Source of the DNA: Peptococcaceae bacterium
Lineage (GTDB): Bacteria > Bacillota > Desulfotomaculia > Desulfotomaculales > JACDOK01
DNA length: 50,773 nucleotides
Direction: 5' to 3'
Assembly (NCBI GenBank): GCA_017656185.1
Contig: JACDOK010000016.1
Coordinates: 1-50,773 of the forward strand
The notes beneath the pieces were generated by a model that saw nothing but the letters and a program-made list of their open reading frames with translations, searched no databases and was not told where the DNA came from. A program made the position numbers and the translations under genes. The number at the start of each line of letters is the position of its first letter. Within the stretch, counting starts at the first letter, position 1. Below are positions 15,714 through 23,309 of the stretch, piece by piece.

Positions 15714-16589
15714 TCAAAAATTGAACACTTTCTTCAGTCCCAGCATGGCCGGCCCCATGACTATGACAAACAGTGAAGGCATGATAAGAAACATCAGCGG
15801 AAACACCATTTTTACAGGCGCTTTCTGTGCTTCTTCCGTAGCCTTCGCCCTCACAACATCCCGGATTCTCTTGGCCTGCGCATCCAGGACCGCGGCCAGA
15901 GACGTGCCGGTCTTGCGGGACTGGTTGATACTGTTTACCAGCAGGGTCACGTCCTTGGTATCCAGCCACCGGGCCATGTCGTTCAGCGCTTCTTCGATAG
16001 GCTTCCCCCCTTTCATCTGCACCAGGGCGTCCATGAAAGCATTTGAAAGCACCCCGGGGTAATTTTGCGACACCAGTTCCACTGCCCGGTTCATGTCCGC
16101 GCCGGCGCTCACCGCGATAGCCAACAGGTCGGCAAAGTCCAGACACTGGGCAGCGGCTGCTTTCTGCACCTGGCGGGACCGGGCAGTTACATAAGTTTGC
16201 GGCAGCATATAAAAGAAAACGCCTGACGTTATGCCGAAGAAAAGCATCTGCATAACGTTGGGCACAAAAAGCACAGCAAAAAGTCCCCCACCAATTACAC
16301 CGCAGGCAAACCTGACGGCAATGAATTCCTCGGGGGACATCTTCCAACCGGCCCGGGCAAGGGTGAATCTCATTTGTTGCAAAGCAACCTCGTTGGGTAA
16401 CAAAGGTTTCGTTATGTTCCTTAACCACTGGCCCGGGTTGCCCGTTTTTTCTTCTATTGCTTCCCCTTTTAACATGGCCAGCACGGCCCGCTTACGCTTA
16501 CGCTCGGTGTCGTAAAAAAACAAAACAATGAGCAGTATGGCAAAAAAGACCAGATAGCCTAAAAACTCAGGATGTATCAGACGATCCAC
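15714..16589 (-). CDS. tadC: Tad pilus inner-membrane platform protein TadC
   Basis: A 291-residue GspF-type membrane protein. N-terminal membrane segment (FLGYLVFFAILLIVLFFY), two mid-protein helices near 95-140, the T2SSF signature region around 155-250 (CLDFADLLAIAVSAGADMNRAV and GTSLAAVLDAQAKRIRDVVR), and a C-terminal membrane helix. TadB and TadC form the platform on which the TadA ATPase drives pilin insertion. GTG start, GAGGGGTGG SD, 13 bases after tadB. Gene order TadA-TadB-TadC-Flp is the canonical one. Confidence 0.9.
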   Translation of the reverse strand: MDRLIHPEFLGYLVFFAILLIVLFFYDTERKRKRAVLAMLKGEAIEEKTGNPGQWLRNITKPLLPNEVALQQMRFTLARAGWKMSPEEFIAVRFACGVIGGGLFAVLFVPNVMQMLFFGITSGVFFYMLPQTYVTARSRQVQKAAAAQCLDFADLLAIAVSAGADMNRAVELVSQNYPGVLSNAFMDALVQMKGGKPIEEALNDMARWLDTKDVTLLVNSINQSRKTGTSLAAVLDAQAKRIRDVVRAKATEEAQKAPVKMVFPLMFLIMPSLFVIVMGPAMLGLKKVFNF

Positions 16590-16602
16590 ACCACCACCCC
16601 TC

Positions 16603-17499
16603 TCAAATTTTCGGTATGGTAATTTTTCTTATCACCCACCAACCCAGAACACTCAAGCCCAGGCTGGCCGTAAACACCATCATACCCAGGATGTTCTCGA
16701 AGAAAGGGCTGAGATAATCCGGCGACAAAACCCGGAGAATGACAATCAAACCCACCACCACAAACAGAATGGCGTTGCTGGCTATGCGCCCCTGAGCCGA
16801 AAGGGCCTTGGCTTCGGAGCGCATCCTCCGTCTTTCCCGCACTGCCCGGGCTATATTCTCTAGAGCGGCAGCCAGGTTGCCCCCCAGTTGGGTGTTCACT
16901 TTTACCGCCACCAGCACCATCTTGTACTCCACGGCGGGAATACGGTCTTTCACCATCTCCAGGGCTTCATAACCAGGAGTTCCTAAATCTACCGCCCGGA
17001 CAACCTTTTCGATTTCTTCCCGCAGTGCCCCCTGAAGCCTTTCCAGACTTATCTTAAGTGCCTGGGTCAGGGACAGGCCGGAACGAAGGTGGCTGGAGAG
17101 AATCAAGAGCCAGTCCTCCATTTCGTCGGCCTGTTTCTCGGCGCGTTTTTTGGCACGTCCCTTGAGGTAGCCCCAAAATACACCTATACCAAAGGGAGCG
17201 GTAAAGCAGGCTATCACAAAATTACCAAACAATAAAAAACCTGCGGCGACAGATATTGCTGCAACCAGCAGGAAAAGTATCAAAACTTCGTGGGGTGCCA
17301 TGTTCAGCCCGGCCTGGCTGAACCGGATTGATATGCGCTCAAAAAACCCCGGTCCGCGGGGTTTGACCGGAGAAACTTCCTCTCCCACCCCAAAGGCTTT
17401 ACGGATGAATTCCTTCCGGGCGCTTCTCAGAGAGGTCAGTGCCCCGAAGATGAGTATAATAGACGCGAAAACCAGGGTTTGTATCGTTATCTCTTGCAC
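16603..17499 (-). CDS. tadB: Tad pilus inner-membrane platform protein TadB
   Basis: A 298-residue GspF-type protein with an N-terminal helix, two central helices (VLILFLLVAAISVAAGFLLF region), the T2SSF core at about 135-260 (LLILSSHLRSGLSLTQALKI, QLGGNLAAALENIARAVRER) and a C-terminal hairpin. It pairs with TadC as assembly platform. The start codon lies inside the end of tadA (13-base overlap), so translation is coupled. No oddities were seen. Confidence 0.9.
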   Translation of the reverse strand: MQEITIQTLVFASIILIFGALTSLRSARKEFIRKAFGVGEEVSPVKPRGPGFFERISIRFSQAGLNMAPHEVLILFLLVAAISVAAGFLLFGNFVIACFTAPFGIGVFWGYLKGRAKKRAEKQADEMEDWLLILSSHLRSGLSLTQALKISLERLQGALREEIEKVVRAVDLGTPGYEALEMVKDRIPAVEYKMVLVAVKVNTQLGGNLAAALENIARAVRERRRMRSEAKALSAQGRIASNAILFVVVGLIVILRVLSPDYLSPFFENILGMMVFTASLGLSVLGWWVIRKITIPKI

Positions 17500-18836
17500 G
17501 GCAATTCACCCCAAATCCATGCGGGCAGTTCCACTCCTTTTTCCCGAAAGACTTCTTCCAGCTTGAAACGGTTTTCCGTTACCACCAGCCTGTCCGCCTT
17601 GTGGTCGTATCTGAGAATTTCAGCCAGGACAATGTCGTTGCCATTCATTCCTTCGACTAAACTTACTTCAGTGACCCGGCGCCGGCCGTCCCTTAACCTC
17701 TGCTGGTGGATTATGACATCTATTCCGGCACAAATCATCTGCCGTATGGCCCTGACAGGCAATTCCACCGCAAAAAGAATCATGGTCTCCAAACGAATGA
17801 GAGCATCCCTGGCACTATTGGCGTGAGCCGTGGTCAAGGACCCATCGTGGCCGGTATTCATGGCCTGGAGCATATCCAGGGTTTCGGCTCCTCTAACCTC
17901 GCCCACCACGATTCGGTCGGGCCTCATCCGGAGCGCATTTTTGACCAAATCCCGTATGGTTACCTGTCCCCTGCCCTCCACGTTGGGGGGACGGGCTTCA
18001 AGCGGTATGACATGGGGCTGCTGGAGCTGCAGCTCCGCTGAGTCCTCCACGGTTACAATACGTTCGTTTTCCGGTATGAAGGAAGAAAGGATATTAAGGG
18101 TTGTGGTTTTCCCGGAACCGGTACCGCCGCTGATCAGGATATTGAATTTCGTCTGGACTAACTGGTAGAAAAGAAAAAGCTCCCGGCAGGAGTAGGAGCG
18201 GAATCTGAATATCATGTCAAACGGTGTCAACGGTACCTTACTGAATTTCCTTATGGTCAGTACCGGACCAATCAAGGACAGCGGAGGAATGATGGCATTC
18301 ACTCTTGACCCGTCCGGCAGCCGGGCGTCCACCATCGGCGTGGCCTCGTCGCACTTCCTGCCGATGCGGGAAACGATGCGGTCTATGATGTTCATTACGT
18401 GCTTGTCGTCGTTGAACTTAACATCGGTCAGCTCTATCAGGCCGTTTCGCTCCACGTAAACTTTGTCCGGGCCGTTGACCATGACTTCGGATATTTCCGG
18501 GTCGTCCAGAAGATCCTGGATAGGTCCGAACCCGGTAACCTCGTCAATGATCTGGTCGGCCACCGCATTCAGCTTGGCCCACATTATCCGGGGCAGGTCT
18601 CTTCCTTCTTCCAGAACCTTATCCTTGATGTATTTCTCCACCTGTTCTTTAACTTCCGGTCGGTGGAGATTGTTGAGAAGACTTTTGTCCATCTGGTTGT
18701 AAACTGCATCCTTTACCTTAGCCCGGATTGTTTTCAAGTCGGCTTGCCCCAAATGTCCCAGGGGAACCACCGTGCTTCCCGCTTCCATGCGGCGTTTCAA
18801 TATTGTCTGAAGGTCGTCCACTTCGTTATAAATCAC
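17487..18836 (-). CDS. tadA: Tad pilus assembly ATPase TadA/CpaF
   Basis: A 449-residue secretion ATPase of the VirB11/GspE superfamily. Walker A GGTGSGKT at 237-244, Asp box VTVEDSAEL at 261-269, Walker [10 protein letters not shown] at 308-316 and His box [12 protein letters not shown] at 329-340 are all intact. The N-terminal domain (residues 1-200) has the CpaF-type motif [20 protein letters not shown]. It powers pilus polymerisation (and retraction in Tad systems) at the cytoplasmic face. GTG start overlaps the tadZ stop as GTGA. A conjugative VirB11 role is a minor alternative, but the linked TadB/C genes settle the assignment. Confidence 0.95.
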   Translation of the reverse strand: MIYNEVDDLQTILKRRMEAGSTVVPLGHLGQADLKTIRAKVKDAVYNQMDKSLLNNLHRPEVKEQVEKYIKDKVLEEGRDLPRIMWAKLNAVADQIIDEVTGFGPIQDLLDDPEISEVMVNGPDKVYVERNGLIELTDVKFNDDKHVMNIIDRIVSRIGRKCDEATPMVDARLPDGSRVNAIIPPLSLIGPVLTIRKFSKVPLTPFDMIFRFRSYSCRELFLFYQLVQTKFNILISGGTGSGKTTTLNILSSFIPENERIVTVEDSAELQLQQPHVIPLEARPPNVEGRGQVTIRDLVKNALRMRPDRIVVGEVRGAETLDMLQAMNTGHDGSLTTAHANSARDALIRLETMILFAVELPVRAIRQMICAGIDVIIHQQRLRDGRRRVTEVSLVEGMNGNDIVLAEILRYDHKADRLVVTENRFKLEEVFREKGVELPAWIWGELPCKR

Positions 18837-20083
18837 CGGGCAGCCCTCCTTCTCATAAACAGCGGAAACCTGAATCCTGATTTTGTTGTCCCGAATACAG
18901 GAATTATTTGATTGGCAAGCTGCCGTACAGCCTGGTTGAAAGCCTTGGAACGCCTGTCAAGGACAGGCAATCCCCCGCTGTTGATTATCCTGTCTACAGC
19001 CGGGTCATGGGGAATTATAGAAGGGTTCTTCCAGGGTAGAACTTCGGCGTAGTCAGAAAACCTCAGCGGCGGCTTTTTGGGCATCATGTTGAGTACCAAC
19101 TGGAAGTTGGAAATGTCTATTTGCGCCTGTGCCAGTGTTTCTGCCATTTTCCCATTGTCCTGGAGCGTTACCCGGCTGGGGTTCGCAATGATGAACACCT
19201 TGCTGGCGTTCTCCAGGGCCAAAGTCACTGACTCCCTGGGCATATGGGTGGTGTCCACGATTACCACGTCGAAGCGCCGGGTTAGGATGGATAAAATACG
19301 AGCTGCTTCCTGTCTGCCTATGGCTATACCGTCCAAAGGGTTTCTCGGCCCGGGGAGAATCTTCACCCCGCTGGGATGGTCCACCAGATAGTCCTTCAGG
19401 TCTTCCGTATCCTTGCTCAACCAGTCCAGTATTGAGCACCGGGGCTGGATGTTAAACACTTTGGCCAGGTCGCCGTTGAAAGGGTCGAAGTCCACGACTA
19501 CCACGCTGAGCTTCGTCTGCGGGTTATTCGCCAGGGCCACCGCAAGGGAAGCCGAAACCATTGTCTTCCCCACGCCACCCTTAAAGGCGTAGCAGACCAC
19601 CAACTTGTTGTTGTGAATAATAACCTTGTTATCTTTATGATGTGAAGGCCGGGCAGAAGGCCGAGATACAAGGTCTTGTGCCGGGGTTGGCGTTGTTTTT
19701 ACGGTGGAACCCCGGTCCAGCCTGCCGCGCAGAGGTCTTGCATGCCGGTGTCTGTCAGCCTGCCCCCCGTTGGCTATGGAGACTATTCTTGCCACTTCGG
19801 CTTCGCTTTTCTGGCATATTCCCTTGCCGCCGGCGTTTAGAACGGACATTAAAAGATCCAGGTTGGTTTCATCGGACATTAAATAAACCGCCGTGCCCTG
19901 TTGGGCCAGGGCGGTTATGAGGTTTTCGGGCATTACGTCCGTGACTTCCCCTATGAAGGCTATGTCTGCCTGTTCCGCCTGGAGACAATCAACCGCGCTG
20001 GATACTGTTATGACTTCTGCTTTGACGTTTTGAGCTACGCGCTGCAGGAAGTCTACGTCCGCATCACAGATAATAACTCTCAC
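18833..20083 (-). CDS. tadZ: TadZ/CpaE pilus localisation ATPase (canonical copy)
   Basis: A 416-residue protein. Residues 1-105 form an atypical receiver-like domain (MRVIICDADVDFL), followed by a Pro/Arg/His-rich linker at 105-155 and a MinD/ParA-type ATPase. The deviant Walker A FKGGVGKT (167-174) retains the signature lysine, unlike the two paralogues in the window. Walker A' VVVDFD and Walker B VVIVDTTHM are present. It marks the pole where the Tad machine assembles. It sits between cpaB and tadA with 4-base overlaps on both sides, so the three are translationally coupled. Confidence 0.9.
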   Translation of the reverse strand: MRVIICDADVDFLQRVAQNVKAEVITVSSAVDCLQAEQADIAFIGEVTDVMPENLITALAQQGTAVYLMSDETNLDLLMSVLNAGGKGICQKSEAEVARIVSIANGGQADRHRHARPLRGRLDRGSTVKTTPTPAQDLVSRPSARPSHHKDNKVIIHNNKLVVCYAFKGGVGKTMVSASLAVALANNPQTKLSVVVVDFDPFNGDLAKVFNIQPRCSILDWLSKDTEDLKDYLVDHPSGVKILPGPRNPLDGIAIGRQEAARILSILTRRFDVVIVDTTHMPRESVTLALENASKVFIIANPSRVTLQDNGKMAETLAQAQIDISNFQLVLNMMPKKPPLRFSDYAEVLPWKNPSIIPHDPAVDRIINSGGLPVLDRRSKAFNQAVRQLANQIIPVFGTTKSGFRFPLFMRRRAAR

Positions 20084-20856
20084 TCTTCAATTCCCCCCTT
20101 ATCGTTATCCGGAGAAGGCTGTTGGGGCTGGTTATAATGAATATAGCGGTTTACAAAGCTCTCCGCTGTGGTGGGCGTAGTAACAGCATCTTCCGGGTTC
20201 GCGTCATACCCGTTCAACATGAGACTGACGGTGCCGTTTGCCAGGGCGAAGTCTACGTCCTGAGCTTCCTGCGGCGTGAGGGCTACGATGATACCTTTCA
20301 TTGAACCCGGACCGCCGATAATGTCCAAAACCGGAACGCTCCTGGCTATCACTTGAGCCACGGGTTGCTGCATGCCGTTCAAGGGCAGTTTCATTGAGCC
20401 TACAACATCCACCCGGTCCCCCGGGGTAACCTTACCGTTCAGGCCGTAAATGTTGTCAACCGGTATAGACTTGGCCCTCAACTTCGGATCTCCCAACTCT
20501 CCCAGGTGCGCGGCCAGGGAACCCGACACTCCGGGGTTGGCTTCCGTAATCGCACTGCTGGACACCGGCCAGCCCTGGGGTATTACCGTCCTGGCATATT
20601 TGCCAATTACGTGTTCCACCGAAGGAAACATGGTAGACTGAACAGCACTCCTGGGGAGTTGTATAATTTCCAGGCTTTCAGGGCTAATTTTGGTGTACGG
20701 TGGAATTTCCACCTTGGCTACCACGACCGGTACGGAAGATGTCGAGACATACATGAACTTCACTACTCCGAAAGCGGCCAGAGCCGCACAAATTAACCCT
20801 GCAATCAAAAGATATATGCCCGAGTTTTTAATAGTTAGTCCGCTAACTTTTTTCAA
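20080..20856 (-). CDS. cpaB: CpaB/RcpC pilus assembly protein (SAF domain)
   Basis: A 258-residue protein with one N-terminal membrane segment (IYLLIAGLICAALAAFGVV) and an SAF domain (about 42-110: VVVAKVEIPPYTKISPESLE). The RcpC-type beta-rich region continues to about 220 (VTPGDRVDVVGSMKL). The tail is Pro/Gln-rich. It acts at the cell surface side of the Tad machine. TTG start with GGGGGAT SD. It opens the core Tad cistrons (cpaB-tadZ-tadA-tadB-tadC-flp-flp-tadV-tadE). Confidence 0.88.
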   Translation of the reverse strand: MKKVSGLTIKNSGIYLLIAGLICAALAAFGVVKFMYVSTSSVPVVVAKVEIPPYTKISPESLEIIQLPRSAVQSTMFPSVEHVIGKYARTVIPQGWPVSSSAITEANPGVSGSLAAHLGELGDPKLRAKSIPVDNIYGLNGKVTPGDRVDVVGSMKLPLNGMQQPVAQVIARSVPVLDIIGGPGSMKGIIVALTPQEAQDVDFALANGTVSLMLNGYDANPEDAVTTPTTAESFVNRYIHYNQPQQPSPDNDKGGIEE

Positions 20857-20857
20857 A

Positions 20858-21583
20858 CTAATCCCCCTTCATTTGTACTTGAATATTACAAACCAGTAAT
20901 TCCCACGCTTCAGGCAGGTGCACCGGTCTCGTTGATTTCACCTCCCCGAACATACTTTTTTGCACCTTCCTGAATTTGCGAGGGTGGTATGTGTAGCAGA
21001 TCACCCCCGGCAGGGTGACCCCGCCGAAGCGGTACACCTGCGCGCCCGGCTCCTCTGCAAAATGCCGTTCCAGCCGGTCCAGAAGGCGGCGGTTGAAGGT
21101 GTTGAGTGTGACGGTGACCTCGCGGCTGAACACGCCGCGTTCAATAAGATCCGCCAGTCTCCGGATGTCCTCCTCCATTTCGCGGTTGTAGTCGTCCCAG
21201 TTCTCGTACCTGCGGCCGGTGTTCACGTGCAGGTCAATGCAGTTTCTGTATATCGGCACGGAAATGTTGCGCCGTTTGAGCATGAAGCCCAGCCACATAC
21301 GGGAGCCGGGTAAGACCACCAGCAGCCGCAGTCCCCAGCGGCGCAGGGACAGGAAGCGCCACTGATAGAGGACCGCCGCCTGGACGACCGAGAGAAGCAG
21401 AAATGCAACATCGACCCAGAGCAGGGCAGCCAGGGCCAGGCGCATTCCGCCCAGGATGACCAGGCCGGCGGCTGTCAAAAACGTTACAAGAACGATCCTG
21501 GGGCCGTTCTTGCACCAGTGGCCTGCGATAAAGGCGCTGACGTAGTTGTTCGCGAACCAGGAATAAAGATTAATAAGTACCAC
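20858..21583 (-). CDS. Membrane protein of unknown function upstream of cpaB
   Basis: About 241 residues with two to four transmembrane helices in the first 100 (IVLVTFLTAAGLVILGGMRL, VDVAFLLLSVVQAAVLY) and a cytoplasmic alpha/beta domain of about 140 residues (DLHVNTGRRYENWDDYNREM, then VTLNTFNRRLLDRLERHF). No family recognised. Its 5' end is odd. The longest frame begins at a GTG inside the T-run of a terminator (21601). GTG 21583 lies in the G-run that follows. An ATT at 21574 would be best spaced to the GGGGGGTGG SD. The stop is one base from the cpaB start, so it is co-translated with the Tad operon. Confidence 0.6.
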   Translation of the reverse strand: MVLINLYSWFANNYVSAFIAGHWCKNGPRIVLVTFLTAAGLVILGGMRLALAALLWVDVAFLLLSVVQAAVLYQWRFLSLRRWGLRLLVVLPGSRMWLGFMLKRRNISVPIYRNCIDLHVNTGRRYENWDDYNREMEEDIRRLADLIERGVFSREVTVTLNTFNRRLLDRLERHFAEEPGAQVYRFGGVTLPGVICYTYHPRKFRKVQKSMFGEVKSTRPVHLPEAWELLVCNIQVQMKGD

Positions 21584-21588
21584 CCCCC

Positions 21589-21625
21589 AAAAAAAAAGCA
21601 CCGCCTCTCAATGAAGCGATGCTTT
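21589..21625 (-). terminator. Terminator directly before an SD
   Basis: AAAGCATCGC/GCGGTGCTTT stem (minus strand; 21616-21625 with 21595-21604), then nine T that run straight into the G-rich SD of the next gene. It separates the upstream pilus-related cistrons from the cpaB-led block. Confidence 0.75.
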
Positions 21626-21633
21626 CAGAGGTA

Positions 21634-22383
21634 TTACGAGCGTTTGTCAAAGAACTCGTCCGATAATCCCGGCTCAATAAAATCCAGAACCAACCTTTTC
21701 TTCTCCATTTCTTTATCTTCTTCGCTTATCCGAAAATCCAGCAATTCCAATTGCTCCACAGCATCCAGCGAAATCCAGATAATCTTCTCGGGAATATCTG
21801 CATCCCTGACCAAAAGGCTTTCTGTTCCTCCCCACGAATATTTCAAGCATTCACCTTCAACCTTTCTCCCGTCCTTGAACCACAGGCGTAAGTACGGCCT
21901 CCTACCTGCTATCCTGTAAGCTACCATTACATCTAACAACAACTTCCCGGGTGACAACCTGAATTGTGCTCCACCTTTTTTCCTGACTTTCTTCAATTGG
22001 TATTCAAGCCAATTTTTTTGTGGTTTTGTCCAACTCGTTAATAGTAATATATCCAGCATTCCAAATACAAATGCTGCTATATAAGTCAAACCAAACATCA
22101 AAGCAACAGAACCGAAATTAAGATTTTTAAGATTGATACTTGCCTCTCCGCTGCTGAACGTAACCACTGCGAATATAAAGTCATCCAATATATTACTTAA
22201 CCCAAAAGATCGTAGGAAAAAGGTAACGATTAATACAAAACTGAATACAAGTGCCCCGACCCCAATAATCCTGCCCAGTGATCGCTCACCCTTACCGGTT
22301 TTCCCGGCAACCAGCAACGCAAAATTACCCGGCAACAGTACGAACAAGAAAAATAGTATTAGTGACAATGACAGCCCTGCCAT
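21634..22383 (-). CDS. Membrane protein, DUF6338-like
   Basis: A 249-residue protein. Three or more membrane helices in residues 5-120 (LILFFLFVLLPGNFALLVAG at the start, LTYIAAFVFGMLDILLL near 105). A soluble C-terminal part has a small beta-barrel-like stretch (YLRLWFKDGRKVEGECLKYS, then IIWISLDAVEQLELL), similar in layout to the DUF6338 family. That family assignment is from memory of the pattern and is tentative. ATG start abuts the upstream stop (TAAATG). It is part of a small cluster of membrane genes between the TadG-like gene and cpaB. Confidence 0.55.
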   Translation of the reverse strand: MAGLSLSLILFFLFVLLPGNFALLVAGKTGKGERSLGRIIGVGALVFSFVLIVTFFLRSFGLSNILDDFIFAVVTFSSGEASINLKNLNFGSVALMFGLTYIAAFVFGMLDILLLTSWTKPQKNWLEYQLKKVRKKGGAQFRLSPGKLLLDVMVAYRIAGRRPYLRLWFKDGRKVEGECLKYSWGGTESLLVRDADIPEKIIWISLDAVEQLELLDFRISEEDKEMEKKRLVLDFIEPGLSDEFFDKRS

Positions 22384-22773
22384 TTATCGGCACCACCTCT
22401 CGAAATCCAGCATACAGGTACTAAGTTCCTTTAATGTCAATGGATGTTCTCTTCGAGCCCCATTTCTCTTATTTGCAACAAAATCCTCCCAAGTAATTAC
22501 AGCAATTGAAAACAAAACGGCAGCAGCCAAGACAGCAACTCCCCATCCCAAAGTGATCAACAAGGCGTGTATGAGTTTAAAACCTTCTTCAGCACCTACA
22601 AACAAATATTGATACGGGATACACAAAAGCCAAAGAATGCAAACAAGCATAAAAAAGAGACCCAAGAACCATAAACCCAGCCAGAAAAGTCCCAGCCAGT
22701 GGTCCCCGTCCTTGATTGGCTTAACATATTTGTCCATACAAAACTTGGAAAGCTGGTCAAACAAGAAAGTCAC
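22384..22773 (-). CDS. Small membrane protein
   Basis: A 129-residue protein with two predicted transmembrane regions (LGLFWLGLWFLGLFFMLVCI at about 27-46, and ITLGWGVAVLAAAVLFSIAV near 72-92) and a basic C-terminal tail (NKRNGARREHPLTLKEL). GTG start with GAGAGGAGA SD. Not recognised. It is probably co-transcribed with the TadG-like gene 10 bases upstream and the DUF6338-like gene that abuts it. Confidence 0.6.
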   Translation of the reverse strand: MTFLFDQLSKFCMDKYVKPIKDGDHWLGLFWLGLWFLGLFFMLVCILWLLCIPYQYLFVGAEEGFKLIHALLITLGWGVAVLAAAVLFSIAVITWEDFVANKRNGARREHPLTLKELSTCMLDFERWCR

Positions 22774-22783
22774 TCTCCTCTCT

Positions 22784-23257
22784 TCATGGTTTTGCCCGCG
22801 CTTCGGCCTCGCGCACTATTGTTATTTTCCGTCCGCTTCCCGTTAAAGGGCCGTAAAGAAATGACTCTATTTCCGCGCTCACCTTCATGTAGTACCCGTC
22901 CAGGATGCCGTCAACGTCGGTGTCCACGGCGCGATTTTCGATTACCTGCACGTTGGTTATCCCCTGCTTGTCAAAGTTGTGCTTAGCTATGTTTTCGTTT
23001 AACAGTTCAATAGCGTACAGGTCCGCTGTTATGGGGTCCAGCTCTAAGTGAGTGCCAACCGGAACATTTCCAACCATGGTAAGTTTGGCCTGAATTGCGC
23101 TAGAGCCGGCCAGGGAAGCCGCGTCCACCACGGACTGCAGCTCGTGCTTCAACACAAAAATTCTCATGCCGTCGAAGCATAAAGCCATGAACATGAGAAC
23201 CAGGGGGAGGAGTATGACGAAAAAGGTTGACATCACTCCGCGTTCCTTTTTGAACAC
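22784..23257 (-). CDS. TadG/TadE-like pseudopilin
   Basis: A 157-residue protein. Basic start FKKERGVMSTFFV, then hydrophobic helix LLPLVLMFMALCFDGMRIFV, then LKHELQSVVDAASLAGSSAI, the typical TadG/TadE N-terminal pattern in which a conserved DAAALAGA-like motif follows the membrane segment. The remaining 100 residues are beta-rich and extracellular. Full-length TadG proteins are longer (often with a vWA domain), so this is a short version or a TadF-like minor pilin. GTG start, GAGGTGAT SD directly after a terminator T-run. Confidence 0.7.
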   Translation of the reverse strand: MFKKERGVMSTFFVILLPLVLMFMALCFDGMRIFVLKHELQSVVDAASLAGSSAIQAKLTMVGNVPVGTHLELDPITADLYAIELLNENIAKHNFDKQGITNVQVIENRAVDTDVDGILDGYYMKVSAEIESFLYGPLTGSGRKITIVREAEARAKP

Positions 23258-23270
23258 ATAACATCACCTC

Positions 23271-23302
23271 AAAAAAAGAGCCGCCTCCGTTATGGAGACG
23301 GC
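23271..23302 (-). terminator. Terminator directly before an SD
   Basis: GCCGTCTCC/GGAGGCGGC stem (minus strand, 23302-23294 with 23288-23280), then TCTTTTTTT leading straight into GAGGTGAT, the SD of the TadG-like gene. Confidence 0.85.
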
Positions 23303-23309
23303 CTTGAAA

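Noticed and set aside
17487-18836. VirB11 of the T4SS
   Set aside because: CpaF-type N-domain and direct linkage to tadB/tadC identify it as the Tad motor; Gram-positive T4SS normally lack VirB11.
20080-20856. Possible conjugation-specific role of the SAF protein
   Set aside because: Gene order with TadZ/TadA/TadB/TadC makes CpaB of a Tad pilus the clear assignment.
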